A stretch of DNA of 64,000 nucleotides from Dipteris shenzhenensis (Eukaryota; Polypodiophyta; Polypodiopsida; Gleicheniales), in the NCBI GenBank assembly GCA_047967505.1, contig CM106540.1, one strand, 5' to 3'. Shown one piece after another: positions 1 to 10,511 of the stretch (within the stretch, counting starts at the first letter, position 1; each line of letters starts with the position of its first letter). The position numbers and the translations under genes are program-made. The notes under the pieces are model-generated. The model had not been told where the DNA came from. It saw nothing but the letters and a program-made list of their open reading frames with translations, and did not search any database.

Positions 1-2
1 TT

Positions 3-1264
3 CTCACCCTGAGAAACCAGATCAACCAGAGTTTCCGCAACAGCAGTGAAACCGGTCATGCTTATGTACTCCACATCAAAGACTACAACAATCAACTTGC
101 AGTAGCAAGAGAGACTATGAATCCTGCAGAAATGGTTCAAGTAATCCTGAATGGACTAGGAGAAGGATATGAGGATCTAGTCCAAAGTATTGCCATCCAA
201 CGGTAAATTCCAACACTGGAAGAACTTCAGTCAGTTCTACTTGGTGAAGAACTCAGGACTCAGGCCATTCAAGCATGTAAAGGTCATTCTAATGATCAGG
301 CATTCATAGCTTCAGATAGAAGCAGAGGCAAAGGCAGAAACAGAGGTAGATCATATCAGAAAAGTGGTCATCATCAACAAAATCAAAGTCAAAATCAGCA
401 TCAGCATCAGCATCATCCTCAGCAACATCAAAATCAGCAAAGAGGAAATCATTCCAATCGAGGAAGATTCCAAGGACGAGGGAATGCATCCACCAATGTG
501 TCAAACATTCAGTGCAACTACTGTCACAAGTTTGGACACTATGAAAGAGATTGCCGCAAGAAGCAGTATGACCAAGGCGGTCAATCCAGCAAAGGGAATT
601 CCCGAGGAAGAGGAAATCATCGTGGTGGACATTCTAGTCACAGTCGTTTTGCAAATGAACATGGAAATATGTTTCTTGCAAGTGAGGAATTGCATCAGAC
701 TGATACAATGCACCTAGACACTGATTTCAATCCCAAAGAGGATTTCAGCTATCAAGTCGACCAAGTGGAACAGGATCCTTGGTACATCGACAGCGGTGCA
801 TCATCTCATATGACAAATCATCAGGAATGGTTCACAGAAATGAAGCCATTAGAAGGACAAAAAAATGTCATCTACACAGCAGACAATACGCCAAATCCAG
901 TTCAAGGGACAGGTGTTATCCCTATGAACAATTTCACTGGTACAAAAGGATCAGTCAAAGATGTGCTCTATGTTTCGAAGCTTAGCAAGAACCTTTTGTC
1001 AGTAGGTCAAATGATGGAACACAACTACAAAGTCATCTTCGACGGTGATGAATGCACTATCAGAGACAAATCCAAAAGAGGTCAGCTAGTAGCAAAAGGT
1101 GTCAAGGAAGGATGCTTATATAGGATGCTAGCGACAATACCAGATAAGCATGCCATGTTAGCTCAAATGCAACAGATGCCACTATCTGCAAAATGGCACA
1201 AGAGATATGGTCATGTCAACTTCAAGTACTTGTTAGATCTAAGGAATCAAAATATGGCAATTGG
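3..1264 (+). pseudogene. Copia-type gag-protease fragment, broken
   Basis: This is the gag and protease part of a Ty1/copia polyprotein running in from the left edge. One frame is open from base 3 except for an in-frame TAA at 204-206. It shows a UBN2-like gag region (NGLGEGYEDLVQS), a Gln/His/Asn-rich linker, and a CCHC zinc knuckle near 513-555 (CNYCHKFGHYERDC). The retroviral-type aspartic protease motif is near 778-810 (WYIDSGASSHMT), and the start of the GAG-pre-integrase domain is near 1190-1230 (KWHKRYGHVN). Copia similarity stops abruptly at about 1262, so integrase, RT and RNase H are missing. The Gln/His-rich linker sets it apart from the copia family that dominates the rest of the window. 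It is a non-functional relic. The family assignment is secure from the motifs; the lineage is not. Confidence 0.85.
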
Positions 1265-1566
1265 GATGGGATACCTTGCTGTGTGCTTGCGCGATTGGAG
1301 ACTGTCTCCATGGGCATGGACTTCGTTGCATCAAAGAAAAATGATACTTTTGCACAGGCACACTAGTTTTTCTTAAAGGCTGCTAGGAAAGACATGCCCT
1401 ACATGAGACTGGGAAAGAATGTCAAGTGGGCGGCCCAATTCATGTTTCTTAACTTGCCAACTAGATTTGAGTTGGAGGGGGATTTGAGGATCCCGCTATG
1501 GAATAGGCTCAGGGACGACCACCTGAGATATGGTATAGCCATGGCTGGCAGCCACACTAGGACATG
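1265..1566 (+). pseudogene. Unrecognised reading-frame relic
   Basis: Directly after the copia fragment breaks off, one plus frame stays open for about 100 codons with a single TAG near 1370, then ends at TGA. It contains phrases such as NVKWAAQFMFLNLPTRFEL and GDLRIPLWNRLRDDHLRYG. The composition is protein-like (mixed hydrophobic and charged residues, no low complexity), and the single stop suggests a decayed coding fragment rather than chance. I do not recognise the family. The abrupt join to copia sequence at about 1262 suggests it belongs to another mobile element or to the pre-insertion locus. Confidence 0.3.
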
Positions 1567-1699
1567 ATGGTGGCTAGCCCTTGTGTGTCCATTCGTGGGT
1601 GAGCAACATAATCTCATTCCTTTCATTTTGGTCTTACTACGTGATTTCATATGCAGGTTCTTGATTTCATTACATGGATGGAACAATACGTTCACGTCC

Positions 1700-2925
1700 A
1701 GGGCTTGTAGAAGGCAATAAATGAATATGGAGAGGACAACAAAGAGGGAGAGGGAGAGGGCAACCAAGAGGGAGAAGAGCAGCCCAAGAAGGAGATTGAG
1801 GGGGGAGGAGAGCAGCCAGGGGGGGCGGGGGAGTAGACCGAGGCAGAAGGAGAGTGACCCAGGTGGGAAGAGAAGCCCGAGGGTGGAGGAGGGCAACCAG
1901 GGGGATAGAGGATCATTTAGAGGGAGAGAATAGTAGCCCTAGGAAGAGGGGAGGGTGAAGGAAGGCAGAGGGGTGGAGTGGTGTAGGCAACTGGAGTTGA
2001 AAGAGAAGTGGAGTGGAAAGATGAGTTTTGGGGTTGCTTTGGAGGAGTGGAAGGAGTAGTTTTGGAGGAATAGAAGTAAAGGTTTTGGGGCCACTTTGGA
2101 GGTCTGAGGAAGAGAGAGAGTTTTTCTTAAAAAGAGGGAGTTTTAGGCCTAGTATAGTGTGGAAAAGGTGGGGGCTTCTATGGAGAAAAAAAGAAAAAAT
2201 CTTGGAGGGATAAGGGAAAGGATAGGGGCTTCCTTGGACGAACAGGGGAGACGGTCGGTTTTGGAAGCAGTAAGGCCTGCTTTGGATAGATAGGGAGAGG
2301 GTAGCAAACAAAGACAAAGAGGACAACCAAGAGGGAGAGGGCAGCCAAGAGGGAGAAGATCAGCTTGAGAAGGAGTAGTCCAAGGGGGAGAGCAGCCCAA
2401 GGGCAAAGAGAGCAGATTGTTGGGGGGAGGAGAGCAGCCTAAGGGGGGAGGAGAGCAGCCCGAGGGAGAGTAACTTGAGGGGGAAGAGCAACCCGAGGGG
2501 GGGAGGAGGGCAACTGGAGGGAGAGAAGAGTAGCCCAGGGGAGGAGGGGGGGGAGGAGAAGGAGGAGTGGTGTAGGCAATTGGAGTGCAAAGAGGATTGG
2601 AGCAGGCATGTGGAGTGGAGTTGGCAAGTGGAGTGGAAAGAGGAGTTTTGGGGCTGCTTTGGAGGAGTGGAAGGAGGAGTTTTGGAGCAGTAGAAGAAGT
2701 AGTTTCAGGGCTGCTTTGGAGATCTGAGAAAGAGGGAGAGTTTTAGTTACAAAGAGGGAGTTCTAGGACTACTATAAAGTGAAAAAGGTAGGGGCATTTG
2801 TGGAGAAAACAAGGGCAACTTTTGGAGGGATGAGGGAAAGGGTAGGGGCTGCTTTGGGCGGAAATTAGAGAGGGTGGGTTTTGGAAGAGGTAGGGGATAC
2901 TTTGGCAAGTTTGGATTGGGTGATA
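1700..2925. repeat. Purine-rich low-complexity block with 589-bp tandem duplication
   Basis: The plus strand is almost entirely purine (GGAG, GAGG, AAGAGGGAG). Two imperfect copies of a longer unit are visible: from about 1979 to 2290 and from about 2568 to 2905, offset by about 589 bases. Both run from a TGTAGGCAA motif through GAGTTTTGGGG and GCTTTGGAGGA stretches to GGGATGAGGGAAAGG-like sequence. Apparent open frames here are composition artefacts. Confidence 0.75.
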
Positions 2926-3252
2926 CACCTTGATAAAGTGGCGAGTTATGGAAGTGGTGATGCACTTTATTTGAAAATGTTTTTAGAGTACATGGAAAAT
3001 TTTGTGCTGCCTCTCTATCTAGACTCTCAATCCTCTTACTCTAGCCTCTCCATCCAATACTTTGCAATAGAAAATATTTTTAATCGCCCATTTTGTCATC
3101 TATTTATTGGTCTTATTAGTAAAACCATACCACCAATTTAGTGCCCTATAAATCAATATGTCAAAACCATGCAACTATAAACAAGGCTCTGATATCTAGA
3201 GGTTAGTCACTATAACAAAGATTAAAACTATGCTCCTTGCCTGCTCCTTGTT

Positions 3253-3431
3253 GGAGATAAATGTTATCAATATGTTTGTCAATATGGCCCTTGCACCTAA
3301 AGGGGACCCCTCAAGGGCCATATCGACAAACATTTATCTCTCTAGAAAAGACTCTAGGGATACCTGTTTTGTCAATATGGCCCTTGAGGGGTCCCCTTTA
3401 GCCCTGTAGGGGCAAGGGCCACATTGACAAA
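3253..3431. repeat. Compound inverted repeat around a TTTGTCAATATGGCCC arm
   Basis: The arm GTTTGTCAATATGGCCCTTG near 3270 faces its near-exact complement CAAGGGCCATATCGACAAAC near 3311. The outer bases GAGATAAATGTT and AACATTTATCTC extend the pairing. A second GTCAATATGGCCC arm near 3382 faces CAAGGGCCACATTGACAAAC near 3409, and the middle segments AAAGGGGACCCCTCAAGG and its complement also pair. The block could fold into alternative hairpins. Confidence 0.75.
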
Positions 3432-3439
3432 CACTATTA

Positions 3440-3760
3440 GCATTGTTAACTCTAGCACATGTAATGCTGCTAACTAGCATACATCAAACAGTGTCACATT
3501 GCTAACTAGCACACCTAGGACTATCATACACTAGAATTTAAGTGTAATAACACTATAAACTAGCACAAATAAAAAACCATCATACATTGTTAACTATAAC
3601 ACTTCTAACACCATCATACACTGTTAACTTCTAACAATGTCATATGGATCACTAGCATAACGTTATAAAAAAAATGAACATAAAAGATACACTGCTAACT
3701 AGCACCTTGCTTAGTAGATAACTCACAAACAAGGCATCAAAAGTAGTTTCAACACTAATC
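3440..3760. repeat. Degenerate CTAACTAGCACA-type repeat
   Basis: AT-rich sequence with recurring, diverged words such as GCTAACTAGCACA, ATCATACACT and TGTTAACT. No coding frame is seen. Similar words occur at 8.1-8.8 kb. Confidence 0.45.
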
Positions 3761-3776
3761 AGATTCATATCAATAC

Positions 3777-3982
3777 TATATTGTGTGGATCATCCTAGCC
3801 TTCCTTTGTGGAGGTGATAGCTAATCCATATTGATTGGATCCTATTGTGTGTTGATCATCCTAGCCTTCCTTTGTGGCCATATGGATTGGATCCTATTGT
3901 GTGTGGGTCTCACCATATCTTCTCTCCATTTCCTCCCTCGTGATCTCCTTCTCTCCATCTTTGAGGACTCTACTTTGTAACA
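3777..3982 (+). repeat. 5' LTR (truncated) of a small gag-only LTR element
   Basis: It matches the sequence at 5659-5808 (TATTGTGTGGATCATCCTAGCC through TCTACTTTGTAACA) and ends in CA. It is immediately followed by TGGTATCAGAGAAC, the copia primer site complementary to initiator-Met tRNA. An internal segment (GATCATCCTAGCCTTCC) is duplicated relative to the 3' copy, and the LTR's first 120 or so bases are absent. Confidence 0.7.
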
Positions 3983-3996
3983 TGGTATCAGAGAAC
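3983..3996 (+). promoter_or_regulatory. Primer-binding site (iMet-tRNA type)
   Basis: TGGTATCAGAGAAC lies directly against the LTR end at 3982. The first twelve bases match the usual copia initiator-Met primer site (TGGTATCAGAGC) except for the last. Confidence 0.75.
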
Positions 3997-4179
3997 TAGG
4001 CTCTTCTCCCACTTCACTACTCTTGCCATTTCCTCTTCATTGTTGCCACCCCTCAGGGCGTTGGTATTGAGTATTCTTGGAGCATTCCAATGTAGCAGCT
4101 GAGTCTTTAAAGACTCTATGTGAAGATTTGTTGGTGACAACGTCGATTGTAAAAGAAGACATACCCCCACTGCACAAAA

Positions 4180-4800
4180 TGATGCCTAGAAGGAAAAAGA
4201 TGAAGCAACACTATCACTCATTGGTTTGCACTTGGGTCCAAATGTAATTCATCATATAGACTCCAAGGATCATGCCAAAGATCAATGGAATGAGTTGAAC
4301 ACAGTGTTTGGTGCAAAAGCCAAAAAACAAGAAATTCATCTTAAGATTGAATTCTATGGTTTGCACATGAGCTTCATGAGCACAATTTTGTCAACAAAAT
4401 CAAAAGCATTATGACCCAACTAGAAGGCATAAATGCAAAAGTAGGGGAAAAAGATGCACTTGCAATTCTCCTTAAAAGCATGCCTATAGAGTACAGCGCA
4501 CTGACAACCACTTTGAAAAATCTCCTAGATCCAAAGTTTGAGGAATGTGTATCCTCTCTTCTTGAAAAAGAAAGAGAGTTGAAGGTATCAACATTGACAT
4601 CAACATGCAACAACAATAATTAAGAACAAGCATTTTTCAGTAAAACATCAACGAAGTGTTACCATTGCGGAAGGATGGGTCACTATAATCAAAGTGAATG
4701 TAACTAAAGAACGAACCAAAGTGTCACCATTGCAAGAAGCTGGGACATAAGGAATAAGATTGTAGATTGAAGAACCAATAGGTCAACTACATGGAGTCAT
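4180..4800 (+). pseudogene. Gag relic of the small LTR element
   Basis: Frames across this stretch give a copia-like UBN2 gag: DHAKDQWNELNTVFGAKAKK, then NKIKSIMTQLEG and LKSMPIEYSALTTTLKN. The segments are joined by a frameshift near 4375. Two zinc-knuckle remnants follow in different frames: CYHCGRMGHYNQSEC near 4660 (one residue too long after the His) and CHHCKKLGH near 4725, which is broken by TAA. No protease, integrase or RT sequence occurs before the 3' LTR, so the internal region of about 1.55 kb encodes only gag. This matches the layout of plant TR-GAG (gag-only) non-autonomous elements, although decay of a full element by internal deletion is also possible. Confidence 0.65.
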
Positions 4801-4984
4801 CATCAAGCCATGAGCAGAATGACAAGAACAACATGTATTGAGAAGCAACAACCTTTCCACCTTTAGCCTATATTCTTGTAATCAGACCTGACCACCTCAG
4901 AGTAGCCATGTAAGCACCCAGGGGAGGATTTGAGCTTGTAACTCACATCTGATCACCTTGCAGTAGCCAATGGATCATGGCACC

Positions 4985-5400
4985 AAGGGGAGGTGTTGAG
5001 ATATGGTGCCATGTGCACATATTAGAGGCCAAGGTATGGTATAGGAATGTATTAAAGTAGCCACCCTAGGATGTGGACTACATGATGTGAGGATGTGGAT
5101 CAAGGACATCCATAAGGAGAGATGTGGATCAGAGGATCCCACAGGTGTTGACCATTCAAAGGGCTCTTTCTATATAAGAATCCTATTATATATTTTTGAT
5201 GATATAGATTGCAATAGATTGATTGTTTTCTACCATATGTCTCTCTTATGGTGTTACTATCCTCCTTGATCCCTCACCTTCACACAGACTTGTGTTGGTC
5301 ATTGTGTGACAATGACCAACGTGCAATGCATACGGATGTTGAGAAGATTATGCAACACTATAGAGACATATTGTAATCAATGCACTACCCTCATTATGTA
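4985..5400 (+). other. Second LTR-like segment inside the small element
   Basis: A polypurine AAGGGGAGG is followed by TGTTGAGATATGG, which looks like a 3' LTR start. A TATA-like CTATATAAGAATCC follows near 5170. It does not match the flanking LTR pair. It may be the 3' LTR start of a different copia element fused to this gag. The right boundary is not defined. Confidence 0.35.
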
Positions 5401-5536
5401 GTGTGTTGATAGTTAACACCATGTCTTCCTTAAAATCCAACACCTTTTAAAAGCCTATTATTACTGATAGGGCAAACCCATTTTATCACTTGATGTTAGT
5501 TCAATACTCTATCAAGATCATATTGAGGGGGAGGGT

Positions 5537-5808
5537 TGAGATTATCAGGATTTTTAGAGGGGTCTTAAATCCACCTTCACATGATTGGTGGAAGTGGATA
5601 TTAGATGGGATATGGATAGGGACCTAGTTCTATTTATTGTATGGTTTCCTCCTTCTATTGTGTGGATCATCCTAGCCTTCCATTTGTGGAGGTGATAGCT
5701 AATCCATATTGATTGGCTCCTATTGTGTGTTGGTCTCATCATCTTTTCTCTCCATATTCTCCCTTGTGAGCTCCTTCTCTCCATCTTTGAGCACTCTACT
5801 TTGTAACA
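5537..5808 (+). repeat. 3' LTR of the small gag-only element
   Basis: A polypurine GAGGGGGAGGG at 5524-5535 is followed by TGAGATTATCAGG. The sequence then parallels the 5' copy through GATCATCCTAGCC and ends TTTGTAACA at 5808. Length is 272 bases, with TG...CA termini. Confidence 0.7.
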
Positions 5809-5809
5809 T

Positions 5810-6790
5810 CATCAATGTACCCCTTTTCTACTTTCTCCTTTACCACCATGCACTTGATAAGACATAGATATGCATCCTCAGTATTGATTGTTCCATGTAG
5901 ATTTACTGCAAAAGTGTCACCAACACACAAAGCACTACTTAACACATCATAGTGGCCTTCATATGTGACACTATCATATACATTCAAGTAGATTTACTGC
6001 AAAAGTGTCACCAACACACAAAGCACTACTTAACACATCATAGTGGCATTCATATGTGACACTATCATATACATTCATCTGCATTGGCCTCAGCAGCATC
6101 AAGTAGCGACACCATAATGTGATAAGCCAAGGCTTGCACATGTGCCTTGTTAGTGCAGTGGTTCCATTGTGAATGCATGCACGCTTCACATAAACATGCC
6201 AATGATCTTGTTGCCAGGGTAGTTGTATCCATTGGGCTACGATCACAAAAGGCATCCAAGGAGTGAGACTTTGAAATACTCTCACAATTCCACTTCACCT
6301 CTCTATTCAAATCTCCAAGTTTAATCTCCCAAAACACACAACTGCATTCCATTATGCTACATTTCTCTCTTAGAAGAAGTCTCATAGAAAAGTAACCACA
6401 TCAGTAGCACACTTCAAGATGGGACCAGTGGGCTTCAATTTCTCATAAGTCAGTGTTCTTTTTACCATGGATATAGCACCATCATGATCTCCCTTGCCAT
6501 GCCCAGGTCCAAAAAAAAACAAGCTCATCTCCATCCCTATCTTGCAGCAAAAGAGAATGGCTTGGCGACCTTAAAGTGTGAGGCCTCACCATCTCACCAA
6601 ACCCAATGTCTTTTCAGAGCAACACCCTATTTTCATAGCCAATCACAATGCAACATAAAGCATTGCTCGATGAGCAATGTTTCATGCACCCTATCATTTA
6701 ATATGAAGAAATGTTAGATATGCTCAATGCCCCACTCTCCTGGTAACCACCAGTGGTCCAAGGTGCTCAAGTTGTAAGGCCCCCATATGA
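5810..6790 (-). pseudogene. Transposon-type gene, downstream part (HGKG...VKR motif)
   Basis: Read on the minus strand from about 6790 down, pieces of one protein appear in shifting frames. First comes STLDHWWLPGEWGIEHI, then FFFGPGHGKGDHDGA and SMVKRTLTYEKLKPTGPI near 6495-6400. A cysteine-rich stretch follows near 6200-6100 (SLACLCEACMHSQWNHC), then YDSVTYEGHYDVLSSALCVG and GDTFAVNLHGTINTEDAYLC near 5980-5850. The HGKG..DG...VKR motif recurs, as I recall it, in transposon-derived proteins of plants and animals. I cannot name the superfamily. Several stops and frameshifts show it is dead. The upstream half lies at 7380-8083, separated by an LTR-like insertion. Confidence 0.5.
5897..6078. repeat. 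91-bp tandem duplication within the transposon relic
   Basis: Two almost identical units start with GTAGATTTACTGCAAAAGTG at 5897 and at 5988. Each encodes, on the minus strand, YDSVTYE(G/C)HYDVLSSALCVG. Only a couple of substitutions separate them, so the duplication postdates most of the decay. Confidence 0.85.
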
Positions 6791-6879
6791 GAAGAGGCCA
6801 TGTGTGAACGTCGGACACTGGATGGATCCTGACTTGCATGTTAGATGAGGTCTATCAATGAGACCATTGATGGTAGAAA

Positions 6880-7347
6880 GGTGATTGTGTGGGAGCCCCT
6901 TGCTCTTGCTGGGGTTTGGGGGCTAGCTGGCCCCCCTGGTGGGCGTTCGAGGGCGAGAGCCCCCGAGGTGACGGTATAGGGAATATTCCCTAAATATTCC
7001 ATGGACGACTAGTCGGTTCCACCGAATAGGTTGACTGGTCGGCTTCACCGACTAGGTTGATTGGTCAGTTCCACCAACTACGTTGATCCAACTACCACCC
7101 TCATAGCTATAAAGAGGCGACCTCTCCAGTCCATTGTACCAAACTGAATCTTCCAGCAAAGATCTTCCAGCTAGTAGCTCTTCACCTAGTATTTGTCTAG
7201 ATCGCCATCTAAGCTCCATTGTGGGAGCGCATGGGTGGATGGAGCCATCATCTGTACTACATCAATATTGAAGGAAAATTTTGTTCGGTGCTATGTACTC
7301 TCTATTCTTTGTTCGATTTCTGTTCCGCTACGCCGTGTAATGTAACA
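6880..7347 (+). repeat. Probable solo LTR inserted in the transposon relic
   Basis: This block interrupts the minus-strand relic. It has promoter-like structure: three diverged tandem units of about 26 bases (GTTGACTGGTCGGCTTCACC type) at 7005-7086, a TATA-like CTATAAAGAGG near 7108, and a 3' end reading TGTAATGTAACA at 7347. The GGGAATATTCCC palindrome near 6980 and the GC-rich start also contrast with the surroundings. The exact left border and target duplication could not be fixed, so 'solo LTR' is an inference. Confidence 0.4.
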
Positions 7348-7379
7348 AGAAATGGACTTGATTACTTCCCCTGCCTACC

Positions 7380-8083
7380 AGTTGTACGATATGTGTATAA
7401 AAATTATTATTTGACTTGAGTGCCAGTGCATGGGATGGATCTCATTTTTCTTGTTGAATGCATAATTCTTTGCAAAATCTCCAAATGGAACAACCATATC
7501 ATTAGAAAATTGATGTATGTAGTTCTTGAATTGTTTTGCTTGTCATTGTGCCATGAAGTTGTGTGATGAAGACCTTGAGCTTGGTCTTCAAGAGTTGAAG
7601 AAACTCCAAGCATGGAATTTGCTTATGCAAGAGAAATTTTATTTTTTTCTTGTTTCCATGCTTATTTGTCGATTGCACGTATTCGAATACCTTTACAAAG
7701 AAGGTCTTGCCCCCCTTTTCCTTTTCCAAGAAGCACATTGTCAACTTCTTTAGACCACATCTTTTGCATTCTCCCATGAGACACTTTCTATTATGAAAAG
7801 CTACATTAGTTTCCCTTGGGCAAAGCATTGACTCCCATAGATGTGTGATACCCTTGAAAGTTTGATGTGAAGCCAAGCAACCAATGCTTGTGCCATTGGG
7901 ACAAACACTGCAGGTGCAATTGCATCTTGATCCATGGAGGCCAAATGTATGAGACCGCATGTGGTTCAACTTGTCCTTTAGAAAGATCCTTTGCACATGG
8001 TACTCATAGCACTCAAACAATCTCAAACCAATGTTGTAGTCTAGATGTCTTTCTTTGAACCTATGGAAGAACTTAACTTGCAA
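7380..8083 (-). pseudogene. Transposon-type gene, upstream part
   Basis: A 193-codon minus frame runs 8083 to 7502 and continues in another frame to about 7380. It contains VKFFHRFKERHLDYNIGLRL, a Cys-rich CNCTCSVCPNG, and HLWESMLCPRETNV. KCLMGECKRCGLKKLTMC follows, then EKEKGGKTFFVKVFEYVQ and, after a frameshift at about 7503, GDFAKNYAFNKKNEIHPMHW. The Cys spacing CxxGxCxxCGxxxLxxC, followed by an [F/W]-x-[F/Y] segment and then DFAxNYA...EIxxxHW, continues logically into the HGKG part at 6790-5810. The two therefore look like one gene split by the LTR-like block. The start lies beyond 8083 and is replaced by degenerate repeats. Confidence 0.5.
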
Positions 8084-8089
8084 AATGTT

Positions 8090-8795
8090 AGACCGTGCTT
8101 AGTACCTGACGATGCTAGTTATTAGACAGTGCTTACTACATCACCCTGCTATTTAGTAGATTGTGCTTGCTATTACACCATGCTAGTGAGCATGATATAG
8201 GCCCAACCATCCCTGTTATAAGATCATTTTAGTTAGCATCATCTAGGTCCAATGATGCTTGTTATAAGACCATGATAGGTAGCATAATCTAGGTCCAACC
8301 ATGCTTGTTATAAGGCCATACTAATCAACATAAACTGGGTCAAACCATGCTCGTTATTAGACTATGATTACTCTATGGCCATGATATTTATTATACCTTG
8401 CTACTTAGCATATAATGTAGTAAATGGATCATGCTCGCTACTACTAGCATTATATTGTTAACGGCCCATGTTAATTCTCATACCATGCTACTTAGTAACA
8501 TCTACTTAGAAGGATCAAATGCTAGTTATCAGACCCTGCTAGTTAGCATAATGTAGTTAATGAGCCAGGCTAGTTAGCATTTTATAGTTAATGGCCCATG
8601 ATATTCACTAGGCCCTGCTACTAAGTAGCATCTACTTGGAAGCATCAATCGCTCGTTATCAAACCCTGCTAATTAGCATAATGTAGATGGAACCATGCTT
8701 GTTATTAGACCATACTTGTTACCATCATTAACTTATCAAACCATGCTACTTAGCAAACAATACTTGGAAGCATCAAATGCTAGTTATCACAAAGG
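8090..8795. repeat. Degenerate repeat of GCTAGTTAGCATAATGTAG-type units
   Basis: Diverged units about 50-70 bases long recur throughout, built from TGCTAGTTAGCATAATGTAG, CCATGCTTGTTATTAGACC and TCAAATGCTAGTTATCA. Many are self-complementary (CTAGTTAGC and GCTAACTAG types). No coding capacity is visible. Confidence 0.55.
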
Positions 8796-8799
8796 CAAT

Positions 8800-9435
8800 C
8801 GATAAAGTGAGCATTGAAAAGCGAGTGAGGTGAAGGAAGCGAGCAGAACCCCATTATTTCTCCATTAAATCCATCTCAAAGAAGGCACACATGGCACAAG
8901 TTTTGTTAACGAGAGAAGGTTGATGTGCCATGTGGCACTCTGTATGGAGGAGAGGGATAGCGGGTCATGGTACACGGCATAGTTGTTGGCGCACGTCCCA
9001 CCACCAACAATCACTATAGACCACTTCAGACGGAGAGGGGTAAATGCCTGTAGTCATGCCAAGTTTCAGGATCGCGATGTTTTGCGATGATAGTTACAGT
9101 ATGGGGTGCACTTTAGTAGACTAATGCATGCAATCCGACACTAAGTGTGACACTATACTGACTCTATCTTACTGACCATTTGAGTCGTCACATATGCGGA
9201 GACATGCATAGGGGTGTAGGTGAAAGGGGCAGTGTGATAATGCCACATGACACCGCGTTAGTGCAACGACACTGTAGAGGCAGGGGAAGAGAGTGTAGAC
9301 TTAGCGAGGGGCAACCATCACGGACACGTGGAAGCACATAATGGGGCAACACGATGACACAGAGGGCCACATTAGTGACCCAACGACTTAGCGAACACGT
9401 GGCAAAGAGATGACACTAGAGAGAGGGGCCAGTAA
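8800..9435. other. Intergenic, nothing recognised
   Basis: Moderately mixed composition with short words such as CACGTGGCA and GTGACACTA. I see no open frame longer than 60 codons with protein-like character, and no repeat boundary. Confidence 0.6.
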
Positions 9436-9444
9436 GAGAGAAAG

Positions 9445-9507
<63 letters not shown>

Positions 9508-9767
9508 CAGAACATTATATATAAATATTATATATATATATATATACATTTATTATTATTATTTATATATATTCAAACAAATATATTTGTATGAATACAT
9601 TTAAAGATATTTATATATATCTCTATATATATACAAATTTAAACAAATATCTTTGTGTAAATCCAAACATACGTGTGTGTGTGTATGTGTATGTGTGTGC
9701 ATGTAATATATATGTGTATATATATATGTGTATATATATGTATATATATACATACATATATATATAT

Positions 9768-9826
<59 letters not shown>

Positions 9827-9881
9827 CATACATATATATATATATACACATACATATATATATATATACACACACACACAC

Positions 9882-9914
<33 letters not shown>

Positions 9915-9943
9915 TATATATACATACATATATATATACATAT

Positions 9944-9989
<46 letters not shown>

Positions 9990-10126
9990 GTGTGTGTAAA
10001 TATAAATATAAATATAAATAAATAAATAAATAAATAAATATATATATAGAGATCTAGATATCTCTATGGAGAGAGAGGAGGGGATAGAGAAAGAGAGTGT
10101 GTCAGAGAGAGACAGAGACTCAAGGA

Positions 10127-10177
<51 letters not shown>
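9436..10177. repeat. Microsatellite cluster (AG, AT, CA/TA, ATAA)
   Basis: (AG)n spans about 9447-9506, AT-rich sequence about 9515-9650, and mixed (TA)n/(CATA)n/(CA)n about 9670-9990. (AAAT)n/(ATAA)n lies near 10000-10045, and (GA)n reaches 10175. All apparent long reading frames here (poly Tyr-Ile, Cys-Val, Thr-His) are translations of dinucleotide repeats. Confidence 0.95.
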
Positions 10178-10181
<4 letters not shown>

Positions 10182-10422
10182 CCAAGGCAAATCCTAATGG
10201 CATATCCTCCTTCCAAGGCATGATAGGCGACTAATGAAATAGGGAATGAGAGCACAAGAAGCATTCCAAGAACTGGTCGTTGACTATAAAGGTAAAGCTT
10301 ATAGTCATGTTTAATATCGTTCACTTAAGGCACGTTTCTTAAACTAAAATTTGCAACATCCCAGGTGAGATGTTGATGACCAAAGTACTATCTGTTTAGA
10401 CTTCCTCTACACCCGCAAATTC

Positions 10423-10437
10423 TCTCTCTCTCTCTCT

Positions 10438-10511
<74 letters not shown>

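Noticed and set aside
364-420. Gln/His CAA-CAT repeats as a CRISPR-like or regulatory array
   Set aside because: They are in frame with the copia gag and encode its Gln/His-rich linker.
1700-2925. Possible genes in the purine-rich block
   Set aside because: Frames on both strands reflect GGAG/CTCC composition, and the duplicated unit has stops in every frame.
6880-7347. Target duplication AGAAA for the LTR-like block
   Set aside because: AGAAA occurs near both possible ends, but the left position would make the element start with GG rather than TG. The borders are not secure enough to claim it.
9591-10190. Long open frames on both strands with Tyr-Ile, Cys-Val and Thr-His repeats
   Set aside because: They translate (TA)n, (CA)n and (GT)n microsatellites, are open in several frames at once, and have no coding signature.
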